A stretch of DNA of 64,000 nt from Clavibacter zhangzhiyongii. GTDB taxonomy: Bacteria; Actinomycetota; Actinomycetes; Actinomycetales; Microbacteriaceae. Below, piece by piece: positions 9,349-19,299 of the stretch. Made by a program: the position numbers and the translations under genes. Below the pieces are notes generated by a model. It was not told where the DNA came from. It was given only the letters and a program-made list of their open reading frames with translations, and searched no databases. How positions within the stretch are numbered: the first letter of the stretch is position 1; every line of letters begins with the position of its first letter. The stretch is from contig NZ_CP061274.1 in the NCBI RefSeq assembly GCF_014775655.1, forward strand, positions 1,674,001 through 1,738,000, in the 5' to 3' direction.

Positions 9349-10629
9349 GTGCCCCTGCGCCTCGCCGTCGCCGCCGGACGCGCCGCCCGCTGGGCCGCCC
9401 GTCTCCGCGGCGGCGGTTCCGCCGTGCCCGGCGTCGTCGCCCTCCGCCTCGAGCCCCGCTTCCTCGAGCGGACGATCGCCGACCTGCCCCACGGCGTGGT
9501 CGCCGTCACCGGGTCGAACGGCAAGTCGACGACCACCCACATGCTCACCGCCGTGCTCCGCGCGCACGGGCTCCGCGTCTTCACGAACCCGTCGGGCGGG
9601 AACCTCCCGCAGGGGATCGCCTCCGCGGTGCTGGCGGACGCCGACGCCTCCGGGCGCCTCGACGCCGACGTCGCCGTCCTGGAGATCGACGAGGCGTACG
9701 GCGTCGCGCTCTCCGCGCTCCTGACGCCGCGCACGGTGCTGCTGCTCAACATCCAGATCGACCAGCTCAACCGGTTCCACGAGCCGGACCGCGTCGTCGG
9801 CATGCTGGAGCGGATCGCCGCGACGGCCACGGAGGCGGTCGTCGCCAACCGCGACGACGCGCACGTCAATGCCATCGCCGCGGATGCCGCGCGTGCGGGT
9901 CGCGCCGCGGTGGACTGGTTCGGCGTCTCCGAGGAGCTCCTCGGCGACAGCAAGCACGGCCTGGCCTCCGCCCCGCGGTTCGGATCCGAGGATCCCGACC
10001 CCGTGCACGTCACGGCCGACGTCGAGGCCGTGGCGCTCTCGGGTCGCGAGGCGGTCTTCCGCCTGCCGGCCGGCGACGTCCCGGTGACGCTCCCGTCGCG
10101 CGGCCTCCACTACGCGGTCGACGCCGCGGGTGCCCTCGCGACCGCGCGGCGCGTCCTCGGCGACCGCTTCGACCCGGCCCTCGCGGCCCAGGGCCTCGGC
10201 TCCGTCGCCGCGGTCTACGGGCGGGGCGAGATGCTGCGCGCGGGCGGCGAGGACATCGAGATCATCATGATGAAGAACCCCGCGAGCCTGCAGATGAACC
10301 TCGACGCGCTGGGCGACCCGCCCGAGCAGGTCCTGCTCGCGGTCGACGACGGCACGCCCGACCCCTCGTGGATCTACGACACCGACCTCTCCGCACTCAC
10401 GCACGCCGACGTCGTCTCCGGCACGAAGGGCTACCAGCTCGCCGTCCGCTTCGGCTACGAGGGCCTCGAGGTCGGGCGCGTCGAACCCGACCTGCGTCGC
10501 GCCGTCCAGGCGTTCCTCGCCCTGGAGAAGCCCACCCGCGGCGTCAAGACCATGATCGTCAACTACGAGCAGATGATGGCGATCCGCCGCATCCTCGGCT
10601 ACACGGACCTCGAGGGAGGACCCGCGTGA
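9349..10629 (+). CDS. murT: MurT-like Mur ligase family protein (DUF1727 C-terminus)
   Basis: MurT normally activates the alpha-carboxyl of D-Glu in lipid II with ATP, and GatD supplies ammonia. The P-loop is GSNGKSTTT (residues 55-63). A DUF1727 segment near the C-terminus contains MMKNPASLQMNLDAL and DPSWIYDTD (338-346); the Asp that in S. aureus MurT completes the GatD triad appears to lie here. The protein contains no cysteine at all, so the Cys4 zinc ribbon found in typical MurT is absent; in its place is SEELLGDSKHGLASAPRF. The GTG start follows sigA by three bases, and the stop overlaps gatD in GTGA. Given the altered GatD, the acceptor may not be ammonia. Confidence 0.88.
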   Translation: MPLRLAVAAGRAARWAARLRGGGSAVPGVVALRLEPRFLERTIADLPHGVVAVTGSNGKSTTTHMLTAVLRAHGLRVFTNPSGGNLPQGIASAVLADADASGRLDADVAVLEIDEAYGVALSALLTPRTVLLLNIQIDQLNRFHEPDRVVGMLERIAATATEAVVANRDDAHVNAIAADAARAGRAAVDWFGVSEELLGDSKHGLASAPRFGSEDPDPVHVTADVEAVALSGREAVFRLPAGDVPVTLPSRGLHYAVDAAGALATARRVLGDRFDPALAAQGLGSVAAVYGRGEMLRAGGEDIEIIMMKNPASLQMNLDALGDPPEQVLLAVDDGTPDPSWIYDTDLSALTHADVVSGTKGYQLAVRFGYEGLEVGRVEPDLRRAVQAFLALEKPTRGVKTMIVNYEQMMAIRRILGYTDLEGGPA

Positions 10630-11360
10630 GCGACGCCCTGCGCATCCTGCACCTCTATCCGGAGGAGCTCGGCATCAACGGCGACCGCGGCAACGTGACC
10701 GTGCTCGTCGAGCGCGCGCGCATCCGCGGCATCCGCACCGAGGTCGTCCGGCACGCACCGGGCGGCGGCCACCCCGGCGAGGCCGACCTCGTCGTCGTCG
10801 GATCCGGCCCGCTCACGGCCCAGCGCTCCGTGCTCCCCGACCTCGTCTCGCTCGCCGGGCACCTCATCGCGCTGCAGGCAGCGGGCGTCCCGCTCCTGGC
10901 GGTGGGCGGCGGCCTGCAGCTGCTGGGGGAGTCCGTGCGGCTCGTCGACGGCGGCGAGCTCGTGGGCGCCGGCGTGCTGCCGGTCCGCACCACGCTGACG
11001 GCCGAGCGCCGGGTGGGCGACCTCGTGCTCGACACCCCCGACGGCGAGCTCGTGGGCTACGAGAACCACGGCTCGACGCTCGACATCGGCGACGCGTCCG
11101 CGCTCGGATCCGTGCGGGCGGGCTTCGGCAACACGGGCGCCGGCGGCGGCGAGGGCGTCCGCCTCGGCGCCTCCATCGGCACCCACCTCGGCGGCCCCGT
11201 TCTCGCGCTCAACCCGCGCCTCGCGGACGAGCTGCTCGCGGCCGCGCTCACGCGTCACGGCCGGGAGCTGCCCGCCGACATCTCCGGGACGCTCGACCGC
11301 CTCGACGGCTGGGCGCGCGAGGCGCGGGCCACCGTCATGGCGCGACCCGCGCACTACTAG
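10626..11360 (+). CDS. gatD: GatD-like class I glutamine amidotransferase fold, catalytic Cys and His lost
   Basis: This 244-aa CobB/CobQ-type amidotransferase domain is translationally coupled to murT (GTGA). The fold is clear: ELGINGDRGNVTVLVERA at the N-terminus, YENHGST in the middle, and GPVLALNPRLADELL at the end. The nucleophile elbow reads LLAVGGGLQLLG, with Gly94 where active GatD has Cys, and the conserved TYLHGP reads THLGGP, with Gly189 where the catalytic His belongs. I recall the same numbers, Cys94 and His189, for S. aureus GatD. The protein should therefore be unable to hydrolyse glutamine. The reading frame is intact and the overlap with murT kept, which argues for a retained non-glutaminase role rather than decay. 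Confidence 0.86.
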   Translation: MSDALRILHLYPEELGINGDRGNVTVLVERARIRGIRTEVVRHAPGGGHPGEADLVVVGSGPLTAQRSVLPDLVSLAGHLIALQAAGVPLLAVGGGLQLLGESVRLVDGGELVGAGVLPVRTTLTAERRVGDLVLDTPDGELVGYENHGSTLDIGDASALGSVRAGFGNTGAGGGEGVRLGASIGTHLGGPVLALNPRLADELLAAALTRHGRELPADISGTLDRLDGWAREARATVMARPAHY

Positions 11361-11395
11361 CCGGCACGGCGCCGTCGGACGCCGCCGGACATGGA

Positions 11396-11427
11396 GAAGG
11401 GCGCATCCCCGTGGGGATGCGCCCTTC
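11396..11427. terminator. Bidirectional terminator between gatD and the DUF7455 gene
   Basis: A perfect 15-bp inverted repeat (GAAGGGCGCATCCCC and its complement) with a two-base centre lies between convergent genes. There is no long T run, as is common in this GC range. Confidence 0.8.
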
Positions 11428-11458
11428 GTACGTCGGCCGGAGCCGACGCGGAACGTGC

Positions 11459-11686
11459 CTAGGCGCGCTCGTCGAGCAGGCGGCTCGACTCGTCGTGCCA
11501 GCTCGTCGCGATGGCCGACAGCTTCTCCTGGTACTTCTTGCCGTGGTGGGCGCAGAAGAGGAGCTCGGAGCTGTTGACCTCGACTCGGATGTAGGCCTGG
11601 GCGCCGCAGCTGTCGCAGCGGTCGTTGGCGGTGAGCTGGTGGTTGTCGAGCTCGTCCACGGGACGCTCGGTCGCGGTCGGTGTCAT
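11459..11686 (-). CDS. DUF7455 family protein (small zinc-ribbon-like)
   Basis: A 75-aa soluble protein containing CDSCGAQAYIRV and, 18 residues later, FCAHHGKKY: a CxxC plus CxxH arrangement that would bind one metal ion. This pattern is conserved among actinobacterial proteins of unknown function. The ATG (MTPTATER) is preferred over an upstream in-frame GTG because GAGGGGAG precedes it at about 6 bases. It converges on gatD across a strong terminator and is divergent from parE. Confidence 0.8.
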   Translation of the reverse strand: MTPTATERPVDELDNHQLTANDRCDSCGAQAYIRVEVNSSELLFCAHHGKKYQEKLSAIATSWHDESSRLLDERA

Positions 11687-11897
11687 GTGATGCTCCCCTC
11701 CGGGTCGGGTCGTGGGTCGAGCCGAATGCGTCAAGTAGACCACGTGCTCCCGGCAGTCGGCCCATCCGGGCCCGTCGTTTCGCTCTGCGCGTAGGCATGA
11801 GCGGGGACGGCGGGTCGGAGGGGGAGACGCCGGGCGGCGGTTAAGATCGACACCGGCTCGCGTCCGGCGAACGCCGGACGCACATGGAGGACAGCAC
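11687..11897. promoter_or_regulatory. Divergent promoter region of DUF7455 gene and parE, with a leader hairpin
   Basis: Facing parE there is a TTAAGAT -10-like element near 11841. It is followed by an 8-bp hairpin CGTCCGGC-GAAC-GCCGGACG (11861-11880) and a GGAGGA ribosome-binding site at 11886-11891 before the GTG. The hairpin lies in the predicted 5' leader. Confidence 0.45.
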
Positions 11898-13976
11898 GTG
11901 GCAGCATCCGATTATTCCGCCCGCCATCTCTCCGTCCTCGAGGGCCTCGAGGCGGTGCGCAAGCGGCCCGGCATGTACATCGGATCCACCGACTCCCGCG
12001 GCCTCATGCACTGCCTGTGGGAGATCATCGACAACAGCGTCGACGAGGCCCTGGGCGGACACGGCGACCTGATCGACGTGCGCCTGCACCCCGACGGCAG
12101 CGTCGAGGTGCGCGACACCGCGCGCGGGGTGCCCGTCGACATCGAGCCGAAGACCGGGCTGTCGGGCGTCGAGGTCGTCTTCACCAAGCTGCACGCCGGC
12201 GGCAAGTTCGGCTCCGGGTCCTACGCGTCCTCCGGCGGCCTGCACGGCGTCGGCGCGTCCGTCGTCAACGCCCTCTCCGAGCGCCTCGACGTCGAGGTCG
12301 ACCGCGGCGGGAGGACGCACGCCATGAGCTTCCGCCGCGGCGAGCCCGGCATCTTCGACGACCAGGGGGAGCCCAGCCCCGACGCGCCCTTCCGCCCGTT
12401 CACGTCGGGCAGCGAGCTGCGGGTCGTCGGCAAGGTGCGCAAGGGCGTCACCGGTACGCGGATCCGCTACTGGGCCGACCGCCAGATCTTCACGCGCGGC
12501 GCGTCCTTCCTCACCGAGGAGCTCCTCGGCCGGGCACGGCAGACGGCGTTCCTCGTGCCGGGGCTCAGCATCGACATCGAGGACCTGCGCGGCGAGCAGC
12601 CCGTGCGCGAGTCCTTCCGCTTCGACGGCGGCATCACCGAGTTCGTCGACCACCTGGCGCTCGACGCCCCGCTCACGGACACCTGGCGGCTCACCGGCTC
12701 GGGCACGTTCACGGAGACGGTGCCCGTCCTCACCGACGGCGGGGCGATGGTCCCCACCGAGCTCACGCGCGAGTGCCAGGTCGACGTCGCGCTGCGCTGG
12801 GGGACCGGCTACGACACCCGGTTCAAGTCCTTCGTCAACATCATCGCGACGCCGAAGGGCGGCACCCACCAGGCCGGCTTCGAGGCGGGCCTGCTCAAGT
12901 TCGTGCGCGCGCAGGTCGACGCGAACGCCCGCAAGCTCAAGGTCGGCACCGACAAGCTCGAGAAGGACGACGTGCTCGCGGGCCTCACGGCCGTGCTCAC
13001 GGTGCGCTTCCCGGAGCCGCAGTTCGAGGGGCAGACCAAGGAGGTGCTCGGCACGCCGGCGGTCCGCCAGATCGTCTCGCAGGTCGTGCAGAAAGCCATG
13101 GCCGAGCGCTTCGAGTCGACCCGCCGCGAGGACAAGGCGCAGACGGCCGTGCTGCTGGAGAAGGTCGTCGGCGAGATGAAGTCGCGCATCTCGGCCCGCA
13201 CCCACAAGGAGACGCAGCGCCGCAAGAACGCGCTGGAGAGCTCGTCCCTGCCCGCGAAGCTCGTGGACTGCCGGTCGAACGACGTCGCCAACAGCGAGCT
13301 GTTCATCGTGGAGGGCGACTCCGCCCTCGGGACGGCGAAGCTCGCGCGCGACAGCGAGTACCAGGCGCTGCTTCCCATCCGCGGCAAGATCCTCAACGTG
13401 CAGAAGGCCTCGCTGCCGGACATGCTCTCCAACACCGAGTGCGCGTCCATCATCCAGGTGCTCGGCGCCGGGTCCGGCCGCACCTTCGACCTGTCGGCGG
13501 CGCGCTACGGGAAGATCATCATCATGAGCGACGCCGACGTCGACGGCGCCCACATCCGCACGCTCCTGCTCACGCTGTTCTTCCGCTACATGCGGCCGAT
13601 GATCGACGAGGGCCGCGTGTTCGCCGCCGTGCCGCCGCTGCACCGCGTGGTGGTGATGAACCCGGGGTCGAAGCCGAACGACGTGATCTACACCTACTCG
13701 GAGCGCGAGCTGGCCGCGGTGCTGGCGCAGGCGAAGCGGCAGGGCAAGCGCTACCAGGACCCCATCCAGCGCTACAAGGGGCTGGGGGAGATGGACGCCG
13801 ACCAGCTCGCGACCACGACGATGGACCGGCGCAACCGCACGCTCCGCCGCGTGCGGGTGGACGACGCCGAGGCCGCCGCGCGCATGTTCGAGCTGCTCAT
13901 GGGCAACGACGTGGCGCCGCGCAAGGAGTTCATCATCGACGGCGCCGGATCCGTGCGGGATCGCATCGACGTGTGA
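11898..13976 (+). CDS. parE: DNA topoisomerase IV/gyrase subunit B (ParE type)
   Basis: ATPase subunit of a type IIA topoisomerase. The GHKL domain opens with RKRPGMYIGSTDSRG and EIIDNSVDEALGG. The toprim domain carries IVEGDSALG (about residue 470) and MSDADVDGAHIRTLL, and the tail carries QRYKGLGEMD. Length 692 aa. The neighbour parC faces it, and dnaA/recF, usual next to gyrB, are absent. I therefore call this the second pair (ParE/ParC) rather than gyrase. The GTG start is supported by GGAGGA seven bases upstream. Confidence 0.92.
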   Translation: MAASDYSARHLSVLEGLEAVRKRPGMYIGSTDSRGLMHCLWEIIDNSVDEALGGHGDLIDVRLHPDGSVEVRDTARGVPVDIEPKTGLSGVEVVFTKLHAGGKFGSGSYASSGGLHGVGASVVNALSERLDVEVDRGGRTHAMSFRRGEPGIFDDQGEPSPDAPFRPFTSGSELRVVGKVRKGVTGTRIRYWADRQIFTRGASFLTEELLGRARQTAFLVPGLSIDIEDLRGEQPVRESFRFDGGITEFVDHLALDAPLTDTWRLTGSGTFTETVPVLTDGGAMVPTELTRECQVDVALRWGTGYDTRFKSFVNIIATPKGGTHQAGFEAGLLKFVRAQVDANARKLKVGTDKLEKDDVLAGLTAVLTVRFPEPQFEGQTKEVLGTPAVRQIVSQVVQKAMAERFESTRREDKAQTAVLLEKVVGEMKSRISARTHKETQRRKNALESSSLPAKLVDCRSNDVANSELFIVEGDSALGTAKLARDSEYQALLPIRGKILNVQKASLPDMLSNTECASIIQVLGAGSGRTFDLSAARYGKIIIMSDADVDGAHIRTLLLTLFFRYMRPMIDEGRVFAAVPPLHRVVVMNPGSKPNDVIYTYSERELAAVLAQAKRQGKRYQDPIQRYKGLGEMDADQLATTTMDRRNRTLRRVRVDDAEAAARMFELLMGNDVAPRKEFIIDGAGSVRDRIDV

Positions 13977-13992
13977 CGCACGGGCGCTGATA

Positions 13993-14034
13993 CGGCGACG
14001 GCCGCGGAACCCGAGGGGTCCGCGGCCGTCGCCG
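13993..14034. terminator. Bidirectional terminator between parE and parC
   Basis: A 16-bp stem CGGCGACGGCCGCGGA with its exact complement and a 10-base loop, between convergent stops. Confidence 0.8.
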
Positions 14035-14048
14035 TGCGTCGTGCGGGA

Positions 14049-16595
14049 TCAGGTGTCGAGCGGCGCCGACCCGTCCTCCGCGGGAGCCTCGACCACGCCG
14101 ACCGCGGCGCCCGACGCGGCGTCGGGCACCTCGTCGGGCGTGACCGCGTGCCCGACGCTGCCGACGGCCTTCTCGAGCGGGATGCCCGATCCGTCGCGCT
14201 TCATGCCCGTGGGCGGGAGCTGCCGGACCTCGCCGGCGGGGCCCACCGCCAGCGCCGGGCCGGGCCCGACCCAGGCGAGCGCCAGGTGGTCCTCGCCCTT
14301 GAGGTAGGCGTGCGCCCGGACGCCGCCCGTGGCGCGGCCCTTGCGGGGGAAGTCGCCGAAGGCGGACACCTTGGCACGGCCGGGGTCCACGCCCGTGATG
14401 GTCGCCGACGAGGCAGAGATCGTGACGACGTGCGCCCCCTCCGGCGCCACGGACGAGAAGAACAGCACGCGGGCGCCCTCACCGAGGTTGACCCCGGCGA
14501 CGCCTCCCGCCTGGATGCCCTGGGGCCGGACGGAGACCGCCGGGAAGTGCAGCAGCTGCGCCTCGCTCGTGACGAAGACGAGCTCGTCCGTCTCGGCGCC
14601 CTGGCGGGCTCCGACGACCTCGTCGCCCTTCCGTAGCGCGATGACCTCGAACTCGGGCTTCGCGGGCAGGGCGGACGGCGCGACGCGCTTGACGACGCCC
14701 TGGCGCGTGCCGAGGGCGATGGCCTCCTCGGTGCCCAGCGCGACGAGCGCGACGACGCGCTCCCTCTTGTCCGTGAGCCCGAGGTAGTCGCGGATCCGCA
14801 CGCCCGCGCCCAGCTGCACGCTCGCGACCGGCACGACGGGCAGGTCCACCGGCGTCATGGTGACGAGGCGGCCCGTGTTGGTGATGGCGCCGATGCGGGT
14901 GCGGCTCGTGGTCTCGATGGCCGTGAGGACGGCGTCGTGCGAGCTGCGGCGGACGGTCTGCAGGGGCGTGCCCGGCGCGTCCGTCGGCAGGTCGACGCGC
15001 ACCGCGCGTCCCGTGGTGGACAGCAGCACCCGGCAGGGCACGTCGGCGATCTCGAGCACGGGCGCGGCCCGGCGGCTCGACGCCCCGGCGACGCTCGGCG
15101 CGGCCTCGGTGAGGAGCGTCCGACGCGGCGTGCCGAAGCGGTCGGCGACCTCCTGCAGCTCGCTCGAGACGAGGGCGCGGAGGCGCCGCGGATCGGCCAG
15201 GATCGCCTCGAGCTCGGCGATCTCCGCCGCGAGACGGTCGCGCTCCTCCTCGAGCTCGATGCGGCTGAACCGCGTGAGGCGGCGGAGGCGGAGCTCGAGG
15301 ATGTAGTCGGCCTGCAGCGTAGAGAGGTCGAACACGTCCATGAGGCGGGCGCGCGCCTGCTCCGTGTCGTCGCTGCCGCGGATGACCTGGATGACCTCGT
15401 CGATGTCGAGGATCGCGATGAGCAGGCCGAGCACGAGGTGCAGCCGCTCCTGCCGCCGGGCGAGGCGGTAGCGCGTGCGCCGCGTGACGACGTCGAGCCG
15501 GTGCGCCACGTAGACCTGCAGCAGCTCCTTCAGCCCCAGCGTCTGCGGGCTGCCGTCGACGAGCGCCACGTTGTTGATGCTGAAGCCGTCCTCGAGCGGC
15601 GTGTAGCGGTAGAGCTGCTCGAGCACGGCCTCGGGGTTGAAGCCCGTCTTGATCTCGATGACGAGCCGCAGCCCGTGTGTGCGGTCCGTGAGGTCGGTGA
15701 CGTTCGTGATGCCGGACAGCTTCTTGTTCTGGACGCCGTCCTTGATCTTCTCGATGACCTTCTCGGGGCCCACGAGGTACGGCAGCTCGGTGACGACGAG
15801 GCCCGACTTGCGCGGCGTGAGGCTCTCGACGGAGACGCGGGCGCGCGTCTTGAAGCTGCCGCGCCCGGTGGCATAGGCGTCCTTGACGCCCGACAGCCCG
15901 ATGATCGTGCCGCCGGTGGGGAGGTCCGGCCCGGGGACGAAGGCCATGAGGTCGTCGAGCGTGGCGTCCGGGTGGTCGATGAGGTGGCGGGCGGCGCCGA
16001 CGACCTCGATGAGGTTGTGCGGCACCATGTTGGTCGCCATGCCGACCGCGATCCCGCTGGCGCCGTTGACGAGCAGGTTCGGGAACGCCGCGGGCAGCAC
16101 GGCGGGCTGCATGAAGGCGTTGTCGTAGTTGGGCACGAAGTCCACGACGTCCTCGTCGAGGCCCTCGACCATCGCGAGCGCCGACGCCGCGAGCCGGGCC
16201 TCCGTGTACCGGGGGGCGGCCGGCCCGTCGTCGAGCGACCCGAAGTTGCCGTGCCCGTCGATGAGCGGCACGCGCAGCGTGAACGGCTGCGCCATGCGCA
16301 CCATCGCGTCGTAGATGGCCGAGTCGCCGTGCGGGTGGAGCTTGCCCATCACCTCGCCCGTGACGCGCGCGCTCTTCACGTGCCCGCGGTCGGGGCGGAG
16401 GCCCATCTCGCTCATCTGGTAGAGGATGCGGCGCTGCACGGGCTTCAGCCCGTCGCGCGCGTCGGGCAGTGCCCGGGAGTAGATGACCGAGTAGGCGTAC
16501 TCGAGGAACGAGTTCTCCATCTCGGTGGAGACGTCGACGTCCTCGATCCGCTCGGCGGGCTCGTCGGGCGTGGTGTTCGTGGTGGAGGGACTCAT
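14049..16595 (-). CDS. parC: DNA topoisomerase IV/gyrase subunit A (ParC type)
   Basis: DNA cleavage and religation subunit partnering ParE. The winged-helix domain holds the catalytic Tyr (about residue 130) in PRYTEARLA, preceded by the quinolone-determining stretch [18 protein letters not shown] coiled-coil tower region, rich in [21 protein letters not shown]-type sequence, and a C-terminal beta-pinwheel follow. The length (848 aa) is normal. The GyrA box typical of gyrase was not found: QRRxGG-like residues are not evident in the C-terminal domain, which supports ParC over GyrA. The gene converges on parE and is divergent from a phosphodiesterase-like gene. Confidence 0.9.
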   Translation of the reverse strand: MSPSTTNTTPDEPAERIEDVDVSTEMENSFLEYAYSVIYSRALPDARDGLKPVQRRILYQMSEMGLRPDRGHVKSARVTGEVMGKLHPHGDSAIYDAMVRMAQPFTLRVPLIDGHGNFGSLDDGPAAPRYTEARLAASALAMVEGLDEDVVDFVPNYDNAFMQPAVLPAAFPNLLVNGASGIAVGMATNMVPHNLIEVVGAARHLIDHPDATLDDLMAFVPGPDLPTGGTIIGLSGVKDAYATGRGSFKTRARVSVESLTPRKSGLVVTELPYLVGPEKVIEKIKDGVQNKKLSGITNVTDLTDRTHGLRLVIEIKTGFNPEAVLEQLYRYTPLEDGFSINNVALVDGSPQTLGLKELLQVYVAHRLDVVTRRTRYRLARRQERLHLVLGLLIAILDIDEVIQVIRGSDDTEQARARLMDVFDLSTLQADYILELRLRRLTRFSRIELEEERDRLAAEIAELEAILADPRRLRALVSSELQEVADRFGTPRRTLLTEAAPSVAGASSRRAAPVLEIADVPCRVLLSTTGRAVRVDLPTDAPGTPLQTVRRSSHDAVLTAIETTSRTRIGAITNTGRLVTMTPVDLPVVPVASVQLGAGVRIRDYLGLTDKRERVVALVALGTEEAIALGTRQGVVKRVAPSALPAKPEFEVIALRKGDEVVGARQGAETDELVFVTSEAQLLHFPAVSVRPQGIQAGGVAGVNLGEGARVLFFSSVAPEGAHVVTISASSATITGVDPGRAKVSAFGDFPRKGRATGGVRAHAYLKGEDHLALAWVGPGPALAVGPAGEVRQLPPTGMKRDGSGIPLEKAVGSVGHAVTPDEVPDAASGAAVGVVEAPAEDGSAPLDT

Positions 16596-16679
16596 GGACT
16601 CTCTGGGTCGGGATCGGCGCTGCGACGATCGGCGTCGTAACGCGGATGCGCGCCGGGCTGCTGTGGCAGACTGGGCCGG

Positions 16680-17819
16680 ATGGCCCCCATGCTACCGGCG
16701 CCCGGATCCGGCCGGATGAGCCTCACCGCCGTGATGCCCGGCTGCCTCGCCGCCCTCGCCGGGGAGGAGTCGGAGGCCGGCCTCCCGGCCGTCGACCGGG
16801 CGGTCGTCGTCCTCGTCGACGGCCTCGGATCCGCCGCCCTCCGCGCGCGCGCCGGACACGCCCGCCACCTGGTGCGGGGCTGGCGCAAGAAGGACGTCGT
16901 CGACGTCGGCTTCCCCACCACGACGGCCGCGAGCATCACCTCGCTCACCACGGGCGTGCGCGCGGGCGAGCACGGCCTCGTCGGCTACAGCGCGCTGGAT
17001 CCCGCGCACGACCGCGTCGTCAAGCTCCTGTCGGGCTGGGACGCGATGAGCGTGCCGGAGGAGTGGCAGCCCGTGCCCACCGTCTTCGAGCGCGCGACCG
17101 CCGCGGGCGTGCCCGCCTTCGTCGTGGGCGCCGCCCGCTACTCCGGCTCCGGCTTCTCGCGCGCCGCGCTCCGCGGCGCCACCTACGTGCCCGCTGCGTC
17201 GATCGCCGACCGCTTCGCCGCGACGCGCGCGCTGATGGACCGGGAGCCCCGAGCGCTCGTCTACCTGTACGTCCCCGAGCTCGACCAGGCCGCGCACTCC
17301 CACGGCTGGCAGTCGGACCGCTGGCTCCGCGGCCTCGAGGAGCTGGACGCGGCCGCCGGGCCGTTCCTCGACCGGCTCGGCCCCCGCGAGGGCGCTCTCA
17401 TCACCGCCGACCACGGCATCGTCGACGTCCCCGCCGCATCCCAGGTCCTGTTCGACCGCGTGCCGGAGCTCGTGGCGGGCGTGCGCCACGTCGCGGGCGA
17501 GCCGCGCTGCCTCCACCTGCACCTCGAGCCCGGCGTCGACGCCGACGGCCTGGCGGAGGCCTGGCGCGCGTCCGAGGGGGCCCGCGCGCACGTCGCCACG
17601 CGCGCCGAGGCGATCGCCGCCGACTGGTACGGCCCGGTCCGCGACGGGGTCGCGGAGCGCATCGGCGACGTGGTCGTCGCGACGCGCTCGCTCATCGCGT
17701 ACTACGACGGGCGACCCCGCGACCAGGGCGCACGACGCATGGTCGGGCAGCACGGCTCCTTCTCCGACGACGAGCGGCTGGTCCCGCTCATCCGCGCGGG
17801 CGCCTTCACCCGGGGCTGA
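16680..17819 (+). CDS. Alkaline phosphatase superfamily hydrolase (nucleotide pyrophosphatase/phosphodiesterase type)
   Basis: The N-terminus has the metal-binding Asp in [13 protein letters not shown] and the nucleophile Thr in [16 protein letters not shown]. Further ligands are plausible at [13 protein letters not shown] (DxxxHxxG) and [10 protein letters not shown] (DHG). No signal peptide or membrane segment is seen, so it is probably cytoplasmic. This superfamily hydrolyses phosphodiesters or phosphomonoesters with two zinc ions; the natural substrate is unknown. It is divergent from parC with 84 bp between, and a CAGACT hexamer seven bases upstream of the ATG hints at a very short leader. 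Confidence 0.82.
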   Translation: MAPMLPAPGSGRMSLTAVMPGCLAALAGEESEAGLPAVDRAVVVLVDGLGSAALRARAGHARHLVRGWRKKDVVDVGFPTTTAASITSLTTGVRAGEHGLVGYSALDPAHDRVVKLLSGWDAMSVPEEWQPVPTVFERATAAGVPAFVVGAARYSGSGFSRAALRGATYVPAASIADRFAATRALMDREPRALVYLYVPELDQAAHSHGWQSDRWLRGLEELDAAAGPFLDRLGPREGALITADHGIVDVPAASQVLFDRVPELVAGVRHVAGEPRCLHLHLEPGVDADGLAEAWRASEGARAHVATRAEAIAADWYGPVRDGVAERIGDVVVATRSLIAYYDGRPRDQGARRMVGQHGSFSDDERLVPLIRAGAFTRG

Positions 17820-17886
17820 GCCGACCCCGGGGCCGGCTCGACGGCGGCGGGACGGCCCGCGGAGGGGCGCCCCGCCGCCCCGCCGA

Positions 17887-19095
17887 TCAGGCCAGGTGGT
17901 CGTCGTCGCTGCGCGCGCCGAAGACGATCTCGTCCCAGCTCGGCATGGCCGTGCGGCCCCGACGACCGGACGGCTTCCCGGATCCCCGTCCCTCGCCGGC
18001 CCCGGGCGTGCGCAGGCCCTCGTCCTCGGCGTCGTCGCGGGCGCGGTCCCGACCGCTGTCCACGCGGCCGATGCCGGGGATGACGGCGGAGCGCAGCGGC
18101 GGCACCGAGCGCTGGCCCCCGCGCGGGCGGGACAGCGGCTCGTCGCGGCGGGCGGCGGGCGCGGGGGACGCCGCGGGCGCGGGCGCCTCGTCGACGGCGT
18201 CGTCGCCCTCGTCGTCGCGGGGCACGGACTCGCGCTCCCCGCGGCGGCGGCGCAGCGCCTCGAGCAGGTCGGCGGTCTCGTTCAGCTCCGCCTGCGCGAC
18301 CCGCGCGGGCTGCTGCGTGCCGGCCGGGTGGTTGCCCTGGCGGCCGAGGTGCGCGACGGACGCACCCTCGTCCCGGCGGGGCGCCTCCCACTGCTGCGGG
18401 GCCGTGTCCTCGGTCGCGGACGCGGTGGACTCAGGGAGACGGAACGCGCCGCTGTCGAAGCGGGTCACCCCGTCCTCCTGGTGCGTCGCCACGGCCTCGG
18501 GCGGCAGGGCCCGGAGACGCGGGATGAGGGCTCCGCGGATCTCGCCCTGCTGCGAGAGCGTGATGGCCTCGTTGTTGCCGGGGGAGAGCGCGTGCTTCTT
18601 CGCGTCGTAGGACCAGCGCGCGTCGTGGTCGATCTCCTCGCTCGTGAAGGCGACCTTCACGACCCATCCGCCCAGCTGCTCCTTCCAGCTGCTCCAGCGC
18701 ACCTCGGTCGCGCCGAGTGACTCCAGGCGCTCCTCGATGACCTGGCCGAAGAGCGTGCCCTGGCCCATGGGGTCGACCTCGATGGCCGTGTGCACGGGCA
18801 CCTTCATCGCGCTGCGGACGACGTGCTCGCGCTCGGCGACGACCGGACCCTCGAACTTGCGGACGTACTCGACGGACGCGCCGGTCTCCCGCGCGACGTC
18901 CTCGGCGCTCATGCCCTGCCGGATGAAGGACTGGATGATGCGCGGGGCGGCCTTGCGCGTGGCGGCTCCGTCCCCGGACTGGCGGCGCAGCGCCTGGCGG
19001 AACGAGTCGTCCATGACGAGGCGGTGCCGTTCACCGCCCGCCGTCTCGACGACGAGGGCGCCGTCCTCGACTCCGACGATCTTCAGATCCTGCAT
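17887..19095 (-). CDS. sepH: SepH, FtsZ-associated cell division regulator (DUF3071)
   Basis: SepH is an actinobacterial protein that binds FtsZ and promotes its assembly. The DUF3071 N-terminal domain begins MQDLKIVGVEDGALVVET and contains a helix-turn-helix-like segment (MSAEDVARETGASVEYVRKFE, about 75-95). A long Ala/Arg/Glu-rich disordered linker follows. The conserved C-terminal tail appears as GRTAMPSWDEIVFGA. The ATG of MQDLKIV is chosen because that is where family conservation begins; the frame stays open 12 codons further. It is divergent from the DUF4193 gene across a 326-bp gap. Confidence 0.88.
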   Translation of the reverse strand: MQDLKIVGVEDGALVVETAGGERHRLVMDDSFRQALRRQSGDGAATRKAAPRIIQSFIRQGMSAEDVARETGASVEYVRKFEGPVVAEREHVVRSAMKVPVHTAIEVDPMGQGTLFGQVIEERLESLGATEVRWSSWKEQLGGWVVKVAFTSEEIDHDARWSYDAKKHALSPGNNEAITLSQQGEIRGALIPRLRALPPEAVATHQEDGVTRFDSGAFRLPESTASATEDTAPQQWEAPRRDEGASVAHLGRQGNHPAGTQQPARVAQAELNETADLLEALRRRRGERESVPRDDEGDDAVDEAPAPAASPAPAARRDEPLSRPRGGQRSVPPLRSAVIPGIGRVDSGRDRARDDAEDEGLRTPGAGEGRGSGKPSGRRGRTAMPSWDEIVFGARSDDDHLA

Positions 19096-19299
19096 GTGTT
19101 CCACGCCTCTCGCGCTCACTGGACGATTCACGATGACACGAGTCGGCCCCTCTTCCGGGGAATACGCGTGGCGCGCCGCGACTTGTGTCCGACGAGAGCG
19201 CCGGGAGGCGGGATCACGGCCCCGGACGGCACTCAGTTAGTGCGCGAACGGTGTACCGTGTGAGTCCGCATCCACGGCTCGGGGACGGGCCGGCTCCCC
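19096..19299. promoter_or_regulatory. Divergent promoter region of sepH and the DUF4193 gene
   Basis: No gene is seen here. A plausible plus-strand -10 (TACCGT, about 19254-19259) would start transcription near 19265 and give the DUF4193 mRNA a ~155-nt leader. A short hairpin CGGGGA...TCCCCG (19280-19300) begins that leader. Confidence 0.4.

Noticed and set aside
11898-16595. gyrB/gyrA
   Set aside because: Convergent arrangement, absence of dnaA/recF neighbours and no evident GyrA box favour the second type IIA pair, although sequence alone cannot exclude gyrase fully.
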